Positions 1 through 7,767 of a stretch of DNA of 64,000 bases are shown piece after piece. The notes beneath the pieces were generated by a model that was not told the DNA's origin, did no database searches, and was given only the letters and a program-made list of their open reading frames with translations. The position numbers were made by a program, and so were the translations under genes. Position 1 is the first letter of the stretch. Each line of letters starts with the position of its first letter. The stretch is from CAZAQV01 sp964487255. Its GTDB lineage: Bacteria; Myxococcota_A; Polyangia; Polyangiales; CAZAQV01. The stretch spans positions 62,001-126,000 of the forward strand of contig CAZAQV010000015.1 of assembly GCA_964487255.1 (NCBI GenBank), given 5' to 3'.

Positions 1-1056
1 ACGACGGCTCAAGTCGCCTTCGTGGCGGACCGCCAGCACGACGGCCCCAACACGATGACGTAGATCCAGTTCTTCGAGAGACTTTCCCGCGAGATTGGAG
101 TTCGGGCCGACGATCGCCTCCACGAGCATCGTATCGTCCGCAACCGCCTCTCGCTTTCGTCGGACTCTTGCCAGTTCCAAGAACTCACGTTGCTGAAGCG
201 CACGGAGGTCTTCAATATTTGCACGGACGCGCAAGGTGTCACCTTCTTGGAGCACGGTGCTTTCCGGCGGGAGTGCATTTTGCACGCCCTCGCGCATAAT
301 GGCGATCACTTCGCATTCTCGATCGGCGAGAAAGGGAACCTGCGAGATGGGCTCGCCGATGGTTGGGGCCCCTGCGCAAATCGTCAGGTCGGTGACATAG
401 TCCGACACTTCGAAGTCGTCGGCGAGCTCCGATGATTTTGCCTTCGTATCCGGCAGAAGCCTTGGTCCGAAGAGGATGAGGTACAGGAGGCCTGCGATAG
501 CGAGCACCAAACCCACAGGAGAAAGTTCGAAGATGCCGATCCGAGGTTGGCCGAGTTCGGCTGCGACGGAACTGACCAAGAGGTTGGTCGATGTGCCAAT
601 CAGCGTACAGCTTCCCCCGAACATCGAGGCGAAGGACAGCGGAATGAGCACTTTCGAGGGGCTGAGGTCATGGCGCCGCGTCTCGCGCATGACAACGGGA
701 ATCAATACGGCGACGACCGCTGTGTTGTTAATGAAGGCCGACATCGTGGCTGCACCAAGCATCAATGCCGAAAGCCCTGCTTTCCAGCTACGCTCAAAAA
801 GCCTGCCGATCATGCGTCCAATGCTGGTCATTCCGCCTGTGCGATGCATCGCAGCGCTGAGCACAAACATGGCGGTGACCGTGACGATCGCCGAGTTTGC
901 GAAGCCCTCGAAGGCTTGCTCGGGCGTGATCACGCCGGCCAAACCAAGAGCACACATCGCCAAAACTGAAGTTGTCGCCAGTGGCAGTCGTTCTGAAACA
1001 AAGAGAACCACCGTCGCAACAACGACGGCGATCGTAAAGATGAGTTCAAAGTTCAT
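1..1056 (-). CDS. SLC13/DASS-type anion permease with RCK_C (TrkA-C) domain, 3' end outside window
   Basis: Predicted inner-membrane sodium/anion symporter of the SLC13 (ArsB/NhaD superfamily) type. The frame is open from the ATG at 1056 to the left edge, so only 352 N-terminal residues are visible. Residues 1-125 are strongly hydrophobic with the family-type segment INNTA (about 109-113), and TSTNLL (about 155-160) is the matching membrane-reentrant motif. From about 215 a soluble stretch resembles an RCK_C ligand-binding domain (ECEVIAIMREG, LQEGDTLRV) and a second begins near 305. That arrangement is usual for bacterial SLC13 proteins with two RCK_C domains between membrane halves. The ATG overlaps the kinase stop codon (ATGA), implying translational coupling with the two-component genes. 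The substrate (sulfate, dicarboxylate or other) cannot be told. Confidence 0.85.
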   Translation of the reverse strand, partial: MNFELIFTIAVVVATVVLFVSERLPLATTSVLAMCALGLAGVITPEQAFEGFANSAIVTVTAMFVLSAAMHRTGGMTSIGRMIGRLFERSWKAGLSALMLGAATMSAFINNTAVVAVLIPVVMRETRRHDLSPSKVLIPLSFASMFGGSCTLIGTSTNLLVSSVAAELGQPRIGIFELSPVGLVLAIAGLLYLILFGPRLLPDTKAKSSELADDFEVSDYVTDLTICAGAPTIGEPISQVPFLADRECEVIAIMREGVQNALPPESTVLQEGDTLRVRANIEDLRALQQREFLELARVRRKREAVADDTMLVEAIVGPNSNLAGKSLEELDLRHRVGAVVLAVRHEGDLSRR

Positions 1057-2459
1057 GACGTCGGACCCGATGAAGATATCGTGGCAGTAGGGTGACTTTC
1101 GAAAAAAAGTGAGAACGTGGAGCCGCGGCCGATTTCGCTCTTTACGGTTGCCTCGCCACCATGGGCTTGCGCGATCGCGCGCACGAGGCTCAGCCCGAGG
1201 CCTAAACCCTTCGTCGAACGGCTGTCGTTTCCGCGATAGAGTCGCTCCCAGATGCGCGACTGTTGCTCTGCGGGAATACCGGGCCCGTCGTCCCGGACGC
1301 GCAGCACTGCTTTGCTTCCTTGTCGCGTGGCTTCAACCGTGACGGTGTCACCTGCACGGCAGTATTTGAGGGCATTGTCGACCAGGTTGGCGAGCGCTTG
1401 GCGCACGCGCGGTCGATCGACAAATGCGACCAGTTCTGGTTGCGCATGAACTTTGAGCTTGATTTGCCGCTCATCGGCAATCATTTCGTAGATGTCCACC
1501 ACCTCAGCGGCTAGCTGGGACAGATCGACCTCTTCACGATGCAGCGTTAATGTTCCGGCTTCCGCTTCGGCGACATCCATCAGCGATTGCAGCATAGCTA
1601 GGATCGACTCGGACTCCTCTAAAATGTCGGAAAGCGCTTCGCGTGATTCGGCTTCTTGCTTGCGCAAGCTAAGTTCTGCCACACCGCGGATATGGGTTAA
1701 GGGGGTTCGAAGGTCGTGCGCGACATTGTCGAGTGCTTCGCGCATGCGCTCGACAAGCGACTGGTTGCGCGCAAGCATCTGGTTGAAGAGTTCCGCGAGG
1801 TGGTCGATTTCGTCGGCTGTGCCTCGGGTCTGCACGCGCACCGAAAAGTCACCCCGTTCGATCACGTGGCGTGTGGCTTCGGCCAGCTCATGGACTGGCT
1901 TTAGCGCTTGTTTGCGTAAGAAAGTTCCGCCCAGAAGTCCCAGTGCTGCCGCGATGCCGATCACCCACGCATAGCTGGTGCGAAGAGCGGCCAGCGTCTG
2001 CCTGCGAAGCGCGTCGCTGACGCCCACGTGAAGGTGTTGGTTGCCGGAAAGTCGCTTGCTCGCGATCCGCCATTGCACTTCGTTTTCGGTCTTGATCGTT
2101 CTGACTTCGACACCCGAACCCGAAGCCGACCCGAGCTGCTCAAGAGGAGCTTGTGCTGAACCGCTCCGCGCAAGTGTGATGTTGGCTGACGAACTGACGC
2201 GCACAGCAAAAACGTGAGTTGCAGCCGGTTCATCATTCGCCAGTGCACCAAACCGGGCGATGTGATCGGCCTGTCGCGCAACCTCGCCGTAAAGCGCTCT
2301 CTGATCGCGGTTTTCAAGAACCCGACTTACAATTTGATCGGCGGCGATGAGCAGGAAGGCGAAGGTCAGAGCGAAGATGGCGAAATAGAACAGGTCAACG
2401 CGTGCCCCGTAAGAAAGCCGTTGCGTGCGTTTAGTGCGCTTCGTCGTCGCGGAGGACAT
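1053..2459 (-). CDS. Sensor histidine kinase (HAMP, HisKA, HATPase_c)
   Basis: Membrane-bound histidine kinase of 468 aa, the likely partner of the response regulator just upstream. Two membrane helices (about 22-44 and 163-181) flank a periplasmic sensor of about 115 residues. HAMP covers about 182-232. The phosphoacceptor is His248 in NVAHDLRTPLTHI. The ATP-binding domain shows the N box LVDNALKY, the G1 box DDGPGIP and the G2 box GLGLGLSLV. The gene overlaps the regulator by 29 bp and its stop overlaps the start of the SLC13 permease, so sensing and transport are probably coupled in one transcript. The short, low-similarity periplasmic loop gives no clue to the ligand. Confidence 0.93.
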   Translation of the reverse strand: MSSATTKRTKRTQRLSYGARVDLFYFAIFALTFAFLLIAADQIVSRVLENRDQRALYGEVARQADHIARFGALANDEPAATHVFAVRVSSSANITLARSGSAQAPLEQLGSASGSGVEVRTIKTENEVQWRIASKRLSGNQHLHVGVSDALRRQTLAALRTSYAWVIGIAAALGLLGGTFLRKQALKPVHELAEATRHVIERGDFSVRVQTRGTADEIDHLAELFNQMLARNQSLVERMREALDNVAHDLRTPLTHIRGVAELSLRKQEAESREALSDILEESESILAMLQSLMDVAEAEAGTLTLHREEVDLSQLAAEVVDIYEMIADERQIKLKVHAQPELVAFVDRPRVRQALANLVDNALKYCRAGDTVTVEATRQGSKAVLRVRDDGPGIPAEQQSRIWERLYRGNDSRSTKGLGLGLSLVRAIAQAHGGEATVKSEIGRGSTFSLFFESHPTATISSSGPTS

Positions 2460-3114
2460 AGCCCACTCCCCGAATAGTGTGGATCAGCTTTTTTTCAAAG
2501 GGGTGATCGACCTTCTTGCGCAGGCGGTGCACCAAGACATCGACCACGTTGGTTTGCGGATCGAACTGATAACCCCAGACGCGCTCCAAAATCATGGTCT
2601 TGCTGAGGACGCGGCCTTCGTTCTGAAGAAAGTACTCGAGAAGCGCGAGTTCCTTGCTCTGAAGCTCGATCTCTTCGCCTTGCCGATAGGCCCGTCGACT
2701 CGCCAGGTCAAGTTCGAGGTCTCCCGAGCGCAGCGTCTTCGGACCCCCTTGTGTACCCGCGCGGCGATGCAGGGCATCGAGGCGGGCTACAAGCTCTGCG
2801 AAGGAAAATGGTTTGGTCAGATAGTCGTCAGCGCCAGCGCGCAGTCCTTCGACGCGCGCATCGACATGACTTTTTGCGCTGAGGATCAGAACAGGGGCTT
2901 GTTCACCCCGTCGGCGAGCCTCTCGAATCAGACTCAGGCCGTCGCGTTCCGGGAGCATAATGTCGATCACCGCGACGTCGTATTCTTGGTTTGTAAGCTG
3001 CCGAAGTCCCGCGCGGCCATCTTCGCAGTGGTCGACGACATGACCTTCTTCGCGAAGCCCTTTACAGATAAAGCCCGCGATTCGCGCATCATCTTCGACG
3101 ACCAAAACCCGCAT
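2431..3114 (-). CDS. OmpR/PhoB-family response regulator
   Basis: DNA-binding response regulator of 227 aa. The receiver domain (1-115) has the acidic pair Glu7-Asp8/Asp9, the phosphoacceptor Asp51 (VIDIMLP) and the conserved Lys in LTKPF near 103. The C-terminal winged helix (about 128-222) ends with the usual VRGVGYVL segment. It is the first gene of the regulator-kinase-permease unit and starts 69 bp after the bestrophin stop, so it may have its own promoter. It is an OmpR-type, not NtrC-type, regulator and therefore cannot be the activator for the sigma-54 promoters found in this window. Confidence 0.95.
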   Translation of the reverse strand: MRVLVVEDDARIAGFICKGLREEGHVVDHCEDGRAGLRQLTNQEYDVAVIDIMLPERDGLSLIREARRRGEQAPVLILSAKSHVDARVEGLRAGADDYLTKPFSFAELVARLDALHRRAGTQGGPKTLRSGDLELDLASRRAYRQGEEIELQSKELALLEYFLQNEGRVLSKTMILERVWGYQFDPQTNVVDVLVHRLRKKVDHPFEKKLIHTIRGVGYVLRDDEAH

Positions 3115-3183
3115 CTCGAATACTTGATTTGTAGCAGATGTTTGGAGACCGTCGTACCGTCCCGCCGTGCCGCGCGCTGGTTG

Positions 3184-4074
3184 CTACATGCTGTAAAAAC
3201 CCTCTGGTGGGAGCGGCTCGGGGACTTCTGTGTCTCCAAGGAGTTGTCGGATATTGATTTCAATCGTCCGCGCGATCGTCGTCATCGCAGTGTCGGTGGG
3301 ACGGTTTTCAAAAGGATCTTGCATATGAACCGCCGTCTTCTCCAGAAGAAAAAAGGGGATGGAAATGATCGTCGTAATTGCGATTTGCCAGGCGTGCTGC
3401 ACCTCGTAGAGCGCGATCGAGAGCAGGGTAATAAACAAGTAGATAAATGCGTGCAGAAAGATGCGGTAGGTCTCCGGGAAGACTGTGTTTTTGATCCGCT
3501 CGGCCTTGCCCATCGCATCGGTTAGTCGACGCAGCGTGTCTTCGACGGTAATGCGCTGAAAGTCGGTGAGCTGGCCATCCGCTGCAAGTTTTGCTGCGTC
3601 TTGCGCGTGGTACTGGAGCAGGGCGACGGGCTTGTTGGAATGTTTTTCGGCGCGGGCGATGTCTTCGTCATTTAGGTGTTCGACGGTTCCTGCCTTCCAG
3701 TCTAGGCGCCGCAGACTTTGTCCAAGGCAATAGCACCACGCGATCTGTCTTCGGCACATTTTTCGAGCGACTTCGGAGTTCTCCCCCGCAAAGGAGAGGA
3801 CCTGCCGCACCAGGGTGCGAGAATCGTTGACGATAGCACCCCAAATCTTCCGAGCTTCCCACCAGCGATCGTAGCTCTGGCTTAGTTTGAACGACAAGAT
3901 GAGTGAAATCGCGGTGCCCAAGAATGCCGGGACGGAGCCGGGCAACTCGGGCAGGTACCCGCGATTGAGATGGAGGACCAATTCCACGAGCGAGGCGATT
4001 CCGAGCACCGTGATCGCGTCTTTGCGGACTTTGCCGAACACGTATCGGAACGGAATTTTCTTTGCGAGAAGCAT
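3184..4074 (-). CDS. Bestrophin-family (RFP-TM) anion channel
   Basis: Predicted inner-membrane protein of 296 aa from the bestrophin/UPF0187 family, bacterial homologues of eukaryotic chloride channels. Typical features are the N-terminal VFGKVRKDAITVLG segment, the YDRWWEARKIWGAIVNDSR motif after the second helix, and a hydrophobic pair of helices near 205-245 ending in the charged DPFENRPTDTAM stretch, which resembles the acidic C-terminal cluster of bestrophins. Length matches the bacterial family (about 290-300). It lies in the same orientation and 58 bp downstream of an Hsp20-like gene, at the end of a stress-protein cluster, so a role in ion homeostasis during stress is inferred only. 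Confidence 0.88.
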   Translation of the reverse strand: MLLAKKIPFRYVFGKVRKDAITVLGIASLVELVLHLNRGYLPELPGSVPAFLGTAISLILSFKLSQSYDRWWEARKIWGAIVNDSRTLVRQVLSFAGENSEVARKMCRRQIAWCYCLGQSLRRLDWKAGTVEHLNDEDIARAEKHSNKPVALLQYHAQDAAKLAADGQLTDFQRITVEDTLRRLTDAMGKAERIKNTVFPETYRIFLHAFIYLFITLLSIALYEVQHAWQIAITTIISIPFFLLEKTAVHMQDPFENRPTDTAMTTIARTIEINIRQLLGDTEVPEPLPPEGFYSM

Positions 4075-4132
4075 GAATCACCCGATCGTGGAGTTTGTTC
4101 CTATCGTGCTCGTGCTTATCGCCTAGAGCAAG

Positions 4133-4576
4133 TCAAGTTGCATGAACGGGTACCTCGATAGGCTTCGTCACGTTACGTTTGGGTAGGTGGACGGTCACCA
4201 CGCCTTGGCTGACGGTCGCACGCGCCGCGCTATCGTCGACGTATTGGGGCAATGAGAACGACCGGTACCAGTCTCCTTGCGCAATGTCGCCGTAGATTCG
4301 ATCGCTTTGCGCCCTTCGGTCACGTTTGACATGTACCGTAAGTCCTGTCTTCGCATCGCAGTGTACTCGGGTGTTGTCGACGAAAGCTCCAGGTGCGTCA
4401 ATGCGAACCATGACCTCACGTTCGCTCTCCAGCACGTCTGCTGGGGCTGAGAGAAGCGGACGGTTCTCGAGGTTCTCGAGCTCCGCCATGTCGTCGAGTA
4501 CGGGCACGTGTCGACCGGCGAGTCGATCAGCAGCGCTTCGTAGCCTATTTCGAGCCCGCTCAAGCAGATTTTCCAT
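4133..4576 (-). CDS. Hsp20/alpha-crystallin-like small heat shock protein (divergent)
   Basis: Predicted cytoplasmic chaperone of 147 aa. An N-terminal basic helical region (MENLLERARNRLRS) precedes an alpha-crystallin-like domain (about 45-140) with the usual pattern of an acidic VLESEREVMVRIDAPG strand, YRSFSLPQYVD and a final VVTVHLPK strand. It lacks the canonical A-x-x-x-n-G-v-L box in exact form (ATVSQGVVTVHLP), so it is a divergent member. The start at 4576 is chosen because it follows a strong GAGGAGG-type ribosome binding site; an upstream in-frame ATG at 4621 would overlap yfdX. It is 19 bp behind the YfdX gene and is the third Hsp20 of this cluster. Confidence 0.82.
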   Translation of the reverse strand: MENLLERARNRLRSAADRLAGRHVPVLDDMAELENLENRPLLSAPADVLESEREVMVRIDAPGAFVDNTRVHCDAKTGLTVHVKRDRRAQSDRIYGDIAQGDWYRSFSLPQYVDDSAARATVSQGVVTVHLPKRNVTKPIEVPVHAT

Positions 4577-4595
4577 GGTCTCCTCCTCTCTTTTG

Positions 4596-5576
4596 TCAGC
4601 TGAAAATGGTCTCCTTCGCATCGCTTAGTAGCGCGCGAATCTTGTCGAACAAGCCTGCTTCCGACTTGCCCGCTTTGGTTTTTTCAGCGATTCGATCAAG
4701 TTGCTCGTAGAACGCTTCATACTCGTCCTCCGTGCCGTAGCCGAGCGCTTCGCCGAGCTGAAGCTGATATCGCGCATTGTTCAACAACTCGCTGAGCTTC
4801 TTGTTCTCGCTCTGGGAGCGCTCTGCGTTCTCCGCTAGCTTCTGCGCGCGCGCCAACATGGCCTCCGCGCGAACGATCGGAAGCGGGATGACATGGTTTG
4901 TCACAACCAGGGTATGCAGCGCTGCCGCTAGTGTTTGGCGCGCCTCATCCAACTTTCCCTGATCGATAAGGGGCACCGCTGCGCGAATGGCCTCGGGATA
5001 GGTGGCAAGAGGGATATTCGTCACACTCAAGATGACTTCACTGCCCATGTTTCGGAGCAGATCACGAGCGTCCTGAACGCGACCCTCTTCGAGGGCTTCG
5101 CTCGCCTGATCGCGCATCTCCTCGATGCCCTCGAGTGTTGTCAGCAGATCGAGCGTTTTGACCGCGACACTCGTTGGCGCCAGCGACAGTTCCGGCTTTC
5201 GCGCAAGAAGCAGCTCAAGCTTGCCGGTCGCGCGCTCAAGCGCAGCCAAGGCTTCGTCCGCGTTTTCTTTCTCGAGGGCCGAGATCGCCGACCTCGTTTC
5301 GGTCAATGCTGCCGTTGCCTCTTCTGCAATCCGTTTTCGCTGGTCTTCCGTTCGAGCTTCCGCTTCGGCGTCTACATTGCCCTGCACGGACTTCGAGACG
5401 CTCTCCCGGGATGCCGGCTCCGCGATCTTGTTGGTAACCTCATCGTCGCGGACGGTGACCTGGTTGGCGGGCTCAACCGTGGGCGTTTCCTCCTCGCAGC
5501 CGACTCCGAAGACAGATGTGATGAGCGCGAGCAAAACGGGTCCGATCAGTCGTACGAAAGTCTTCTGGATAGGCAT
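4596..5576 (-). CDS. YfdX-family lipoprotein
   Basis: Predicted exported protein of 326 aa. The N-terminus has a signal sequence ending in a lipobox-like FGVGC, so lipidation at Cys is likely, then an acidic linker and a long all-helical region (about 85-320) that fits the YfdX family (for example LLDLLTTL-like helix, PLIDQGKLDEAR, VIPLPIVRAEAML). YfdX proteins in enterobacteria are acid- and stress-induced and occur in transmissible stress-tolerance loci with Hsp20 and HdeD. The start at 5576 follows a perfect AAGGAGG. The 126-bp gap upstream holds a GC-rich hairpin (5665-5682), possibly an attenuator or processing site. The C-terminal region is longer than the short enterobacterial YfdX. 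Confidence 0.8.
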   Translation of the reverse strand: MPIQKTFVRLIGPVLLALITSVFGVGCEEETPTVEPANQVTVRDDEVTNKIAEPASRESVSKSVQGNVDAEAEARTEDQRKRIAEEATAALTETRSAISALEKENADEALAALERATGKLELLLARKPELSLAPTSVAVKTLDLLTTLEGIEEMRDQASEALEEGRVQDARDLLRNMGSEVILSVTNIPLATYPEAIRAAVPLIDQGKLDEARQTLAAALHTLVVTNHVIPLPIVRAEAMLARAQKLAENAERSQSENKKLSELLNNARYQLQLGEALGYGTEDEYEAFYEQLDRIAEKTKAGKSEAGLFDKIRALLSDAKETIFS

Positions 5577-5702
5577 GGCTTCCTCCTTGTGGTTGCTATT
5601 CCGAAACGTTGCTCCTTCTTGAATGGGTTTCGCGTTAGCTGGTCTTCGCCAGAGGAGCATGCCAGGGGAGCTTGAAGCCCCCACCTGACATGTCCCCGCA
5701 GC

Positions 5703-6092
5703 CTATGACGACTTCACCTCGATGCGTCGAGGCTTTGCAGCTTCAGACTTCTTGAGGTGCACTTTGAGAACGCCTTGAGCTAATTCCGCATCGACGCCCT
5801 CTGGCTCGACGGTGTTGGGCACACGAAAAGCCCGCATGAAGCGAACGGCTCTGGCTCCCTGATCGCCTGTGTCGGGTTGTGAGCCTTGGATTCGAAGTTC
5901 GCCGCCATTGAGCTGAATGTCGAGCGATTCACGAGGAACACCGGGGAAGTCCGCAACCAGGAGAATCTCGTCTGAGTTTTCATAAATATCGACGGGTGGC
6001 GTGAGCACAATGGTGTCGCCCGCTATCGCGTTGTCCGAAAGGTCGGTCGCCTCTCGCTGTTGAAGTTGGGTGTTTTGGGTTTCCATGGTCAT
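5703..6092 (-). CDS. Hsp20/alpha-crystallin small heat shock protein
   Basis: ATP-independent holdase of 129 aa, almost entirely an alpha-crystallin domain (about 28-120). Hallmarks are DIYENSDEILLVADFPG, FMRAFRVPNTVE, and the A-x-x-x-x-G-V-L box (AELAQGVLKVHLKK). The short N-terminal arm is polar, so higher-order assembly may depend on the neighbouring Hsp20. Two start codons, 6092 and 6086, lie behind an AAGGAGG site; spacing is only 2 nt for the first and 8 nt for the second, so 6086 may be the true start. It begins 22 bp after the preceding Hsp20 stop, clearly in one transcript. Confidence 0.93.
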   Translation of the reverse strand: MTMETQNTQLQQREATDLSDNAIAGDTIVLTPPVDIYENSDEILLVADFPGVPRESLDIQLNGGELRIQGSQPDTGDQGARAVRFMRAFRVPNTVEPEGVDAELAQGVLKVHLKKSEAAKPRRIEVKSS

Positions 6093-6114
6093 TGCCTCCT
6101 TCTCACCGAAATTG

Positions 6115-6585
6115 TTAGGACGTTCGTACCTGGATCTGCCTAGGCTGGGCTTCGGGAACCTTTGGCAGCGTCAGCTCCAGAATGCCGTTCTTGAGTGTAG
6201 CGTTCGCCTTCTCCGCATCGATCCGAGATGGTAACGCGAAGCTACGTGCGAAAGCGGTTGTGCCTCGTTCTTGGCGATGGACCGCATAGCCTTCAGGTAT
6301 GTCGGCTTTGCGTTCACCTCGCAACGTCAATGCGCTTTGCTCAACCGTGATGTTTAGATCCTTCTCGGAAACACCTGGAAGCTCCGCTCGAAGTCGAAGC
6401 TCGGAGCCTGCGTCATGCAAGCTTACCCGTGGCCACGACCCCGCGTCTTGGCGCAGACCCGTGCCGACCCCCCAACCTCGTTCGAAGTCGGTGAACAGCC
6501 GGTCCATCTGTCGGCGCAGGTCGCTCAGAGAGGAAAGTTCTCGATCTAGGCTTCCAAATCCAAAATCATTCCATCGTGTCAACAT
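6115..6585 (-). CDS. Hsp20/alpha-crystallin small heat shock protein
   Basis: Small heat shock protein of 156 aa. The N-terminal arm (1-45, starting MLTRWNDFGFGSLDRELSSL) is the class typical for deltaproteobacterial Hsp20. The alpha-crystallin domain (about 50-150) contains LRLRAELPGVSEKDLNITVE and the NATLKNGILELTLPK box. The start at 6585 is fixed by a perfect AAGGAGG; the frame is open further upstream to 6765, but that part is a translation of an 18-bp repeat and not Hsp20-like. It forms an operon with a second Hsp20, YfdX and a third Hsp20-like protein. Confidence 0.94.
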   Translation of the reverse strand: MLTRWNDFGFGSLDRELSSLSDLRRQMDRLFTDFERGWGVGTGLRQDAGSWPRVSLHDAGSELRLRAELPGVSEKDLNITVEQSALTLRGERKADIPEGYAVHRQERGTTAFARSFALPSRIDAEKANATLKNGILELTLPKVPEAQPRQIQVRTS

Positions 6586-6630
6586 GTCGACCTCCTTTTT
6601 GTTGCTTACAAGTTCATCGATAATCACGCT

Positions 6631-6692
6631 GTGTCGTGGGTCAAGCGTGTGCCGTGGGTCAAGCGCGTGTCGCAGGTCGAGCGCGTGTCGTA
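6631..6692. repeat. 18-bp tandem direct repeat, about 3.5 copies
   Basis: Three 18-bp units (6631-6648, 6649-6666, 6667-6684) and a partial fourth with the core GTGTCGTGGGTCAAGCGT, diverging slightly between copies. They sit between the small ORF and the first Hsp20 gene and overlap the end of the small ORF. In the transcribed (minus) strand they form the 5' untranslated region of the Hsp20 mRNA. Could be a protein-binding array or a replication-slippage product. Confidence 0.75.
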
Positions 6693-6895
6693 TACCGGCC
6701 CGTTTGCCGTTGAAGCCTGGGCAGACGGGGTCTTCGATAACGCGCTGTGATCTCCGACCAGCCATCGTGCTCCGTGCAAGGAAGACAACTTAAGTCGTCG
6801 TCTTCGACGGGATCGCAGAACCACGACCGATCGATCGGCGACGCTCGTCTTTGAACATTGATGCCATTTGAAGGCATCCACGCAGTATTCTCCAT
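6659..6895 (-). CDS. Small ORF of 78 codons at head of Hsp20 operon
   Basis: No family recognised. The reason to annotate it is an excellent ribosome binding site (AAAGGAGG, 6-7 nt before ATG at 6895), as strong as those of the Hsp20 genes behind it. The predicted product is hydrophilic, with an acidic patch (DPVEDDD), three Cys and a basic tail (RRPRLPRLQRQTGR). The first codons contain an inverted repeat (6860-6865 with 6873-6878, GATGCC/GGCATC), and the last codons lie in an 18-bp direct repeat. It could be a real stress microprotein, or a translated leader that controls the downstream Hsp20 gene. Confidence 0.45.
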   Translation of the reverse strand: MENTAWMPSNGINVQRRASPIDRSWFCDPVEDDDLSCLPCTEHDGWSEITARYRRPRLPRLQRQTGRYTTRARPATRA

Positions 6896-6969
6896 GACGT
6901 ACCTCCTTTGGGGTGGACCTGAACGGCCCTATGTTCGCTTAATTCAACAACTAACCATTCCAAAAGAGG

Positions 6970-6975
6970 TGTCAA
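6970..6975 (-). promoter_or_regulatory. Possible -35 element (TTGACA) for Hsp20 operon
   Basis: On the minus strand a perfect TTGACA lies just after the batE stop and about 75 nt before the small ORF, followed by an AT-rich stretch. No good -10 hexamer is found at 16-18 nt (TAGTTG is poor), and no heat-shock (CTTGAA) or CIRCE motif is visible, so the promoter is only tentative. Confidence 0.3.
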
Positions 6976-6978
6976 CCC

Positions 6979-7767
6979 CTAGCGAATTTTCCCGGGATGA
7001 ATAGAGCGCACGTACGCTTGGCGGACCCAACCAGAACCTCCATCAGGGCGGGCGAGCAACACGTATTCGCCGTGCTCGTCGAGTGCCTCGACCACTTGTC
7101 CGTCGCGCAGCTCAAAGACGGCCGTTGCATGCTCGTTCGGAGAAACGAGGGCTTCTGCGTCGGCGGTGACAACCACCTCGTCAAGGCCATAGGTGCCGAT
7201 CCAAAGCGCCCCCGCACTGACCGAAGCGATTATGGCGCCTGTGAGCGAGAGTCCGACCAACATCTTTCGCCGCCTCAAAAAGAGCGAGGAGCCAAAGGCG
7301 CCCAGAACGAAGAGCACGATGCCCATGCCGCCAAGCTGCATCCATCTGCGGGCGGGCAGTGCCTTTGCCACATGCTCAAGGGACGAACTTTCAGGCGCAT
7401 CAAGGCCGTGTTCTTTGCGGATCGATGCGAGCTTTTCATCGAGTACATTGCTCTGCGGGTCAAGCAACTTCGCCTGCTCGAGCGCGAAAATGGCTTGGCC
7501 GACTTGCTCCTGCGCAAGCCGGGCTTCCGCAAGCAGCCGCAGGAGCTCAGGCGAGTAGCCTTCATCGCGCGTAAGTTCTTCGATGATCTGCGCTGTTCGA
7601 TCAGGCTTGCCTGCGAGTAGATTGCTCTTGGCCTCCTCGAAGCGCTCCACCCAGGTGGGCTCGTCCGCCTGCGCGACCCAGGGCACGGAGATGAAAGCCA
7701 ACGCGAGGCCTAGCAGCAGCCATCCGCTTCGCCAGACGATTGGATTCTCTGAACTAGTTTTTGTCAT
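6979..7767 (-). CDS. batE: BatE-type TPR and SH3-like membrane protein
   Basis: Last gene of the Bat operon, 262 aa. A signal or anchor helix (about 12-35) precedes TPR-like helices (about 42-125, TWVERFEEAKSNLLAGK and ELLRLLAEARLA). Two further membrane helices (about 145-200) are followed by an SH3-like C-terminus (about 205-258, DEHGEYVLLARPDGGSGWV). This matches BatE proteins, which act with BatA, B, C and D in an envelope complex tied to aerotolerance and stress survival in spirochaetes and Bacteroidetes. Its start lies 14 bp inside batD. The molecular role of the Bat complex remains unclear. Confidence 0.82.
   Translation of the reverse strand: MTKTSSENPIVWRSGWLLLGLALAFISVPWVAQADEPTWVERFEEAKSNLLAGKPDRTAQIIEELTRDEGYSPELLRLLAEARLAQEQVGQAIFALEQAKLLDPQSNVLDEKLASIRKEHGLDAPESSSLEHVAKALPARRWMQLGGMGIVLFVLGAFGSSLFLRRRKMLVGLSLTGAIIASVSAGALWIGTYGLDEVVVTADAEALVSPNEHATAVFELRDGQVVEALDEHGEYVLLARPDGGSGWVRQAYVRSIHPGKIR

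Noticed and set aside
476..1090. Plus-strand ORFs over 476-1090 and 547-969
   Set aside because: They are antisense to the clear SLC13 permease frame, which runs to the window edge, and have no homology-like features.
6586..6978. CIRCE or sigma-32 promoter for the Hsp20 operon
   Set aside because: No TTAGCACTC inverted repeat and no CTTGAA/CCCAT pair at proper spacing were found.
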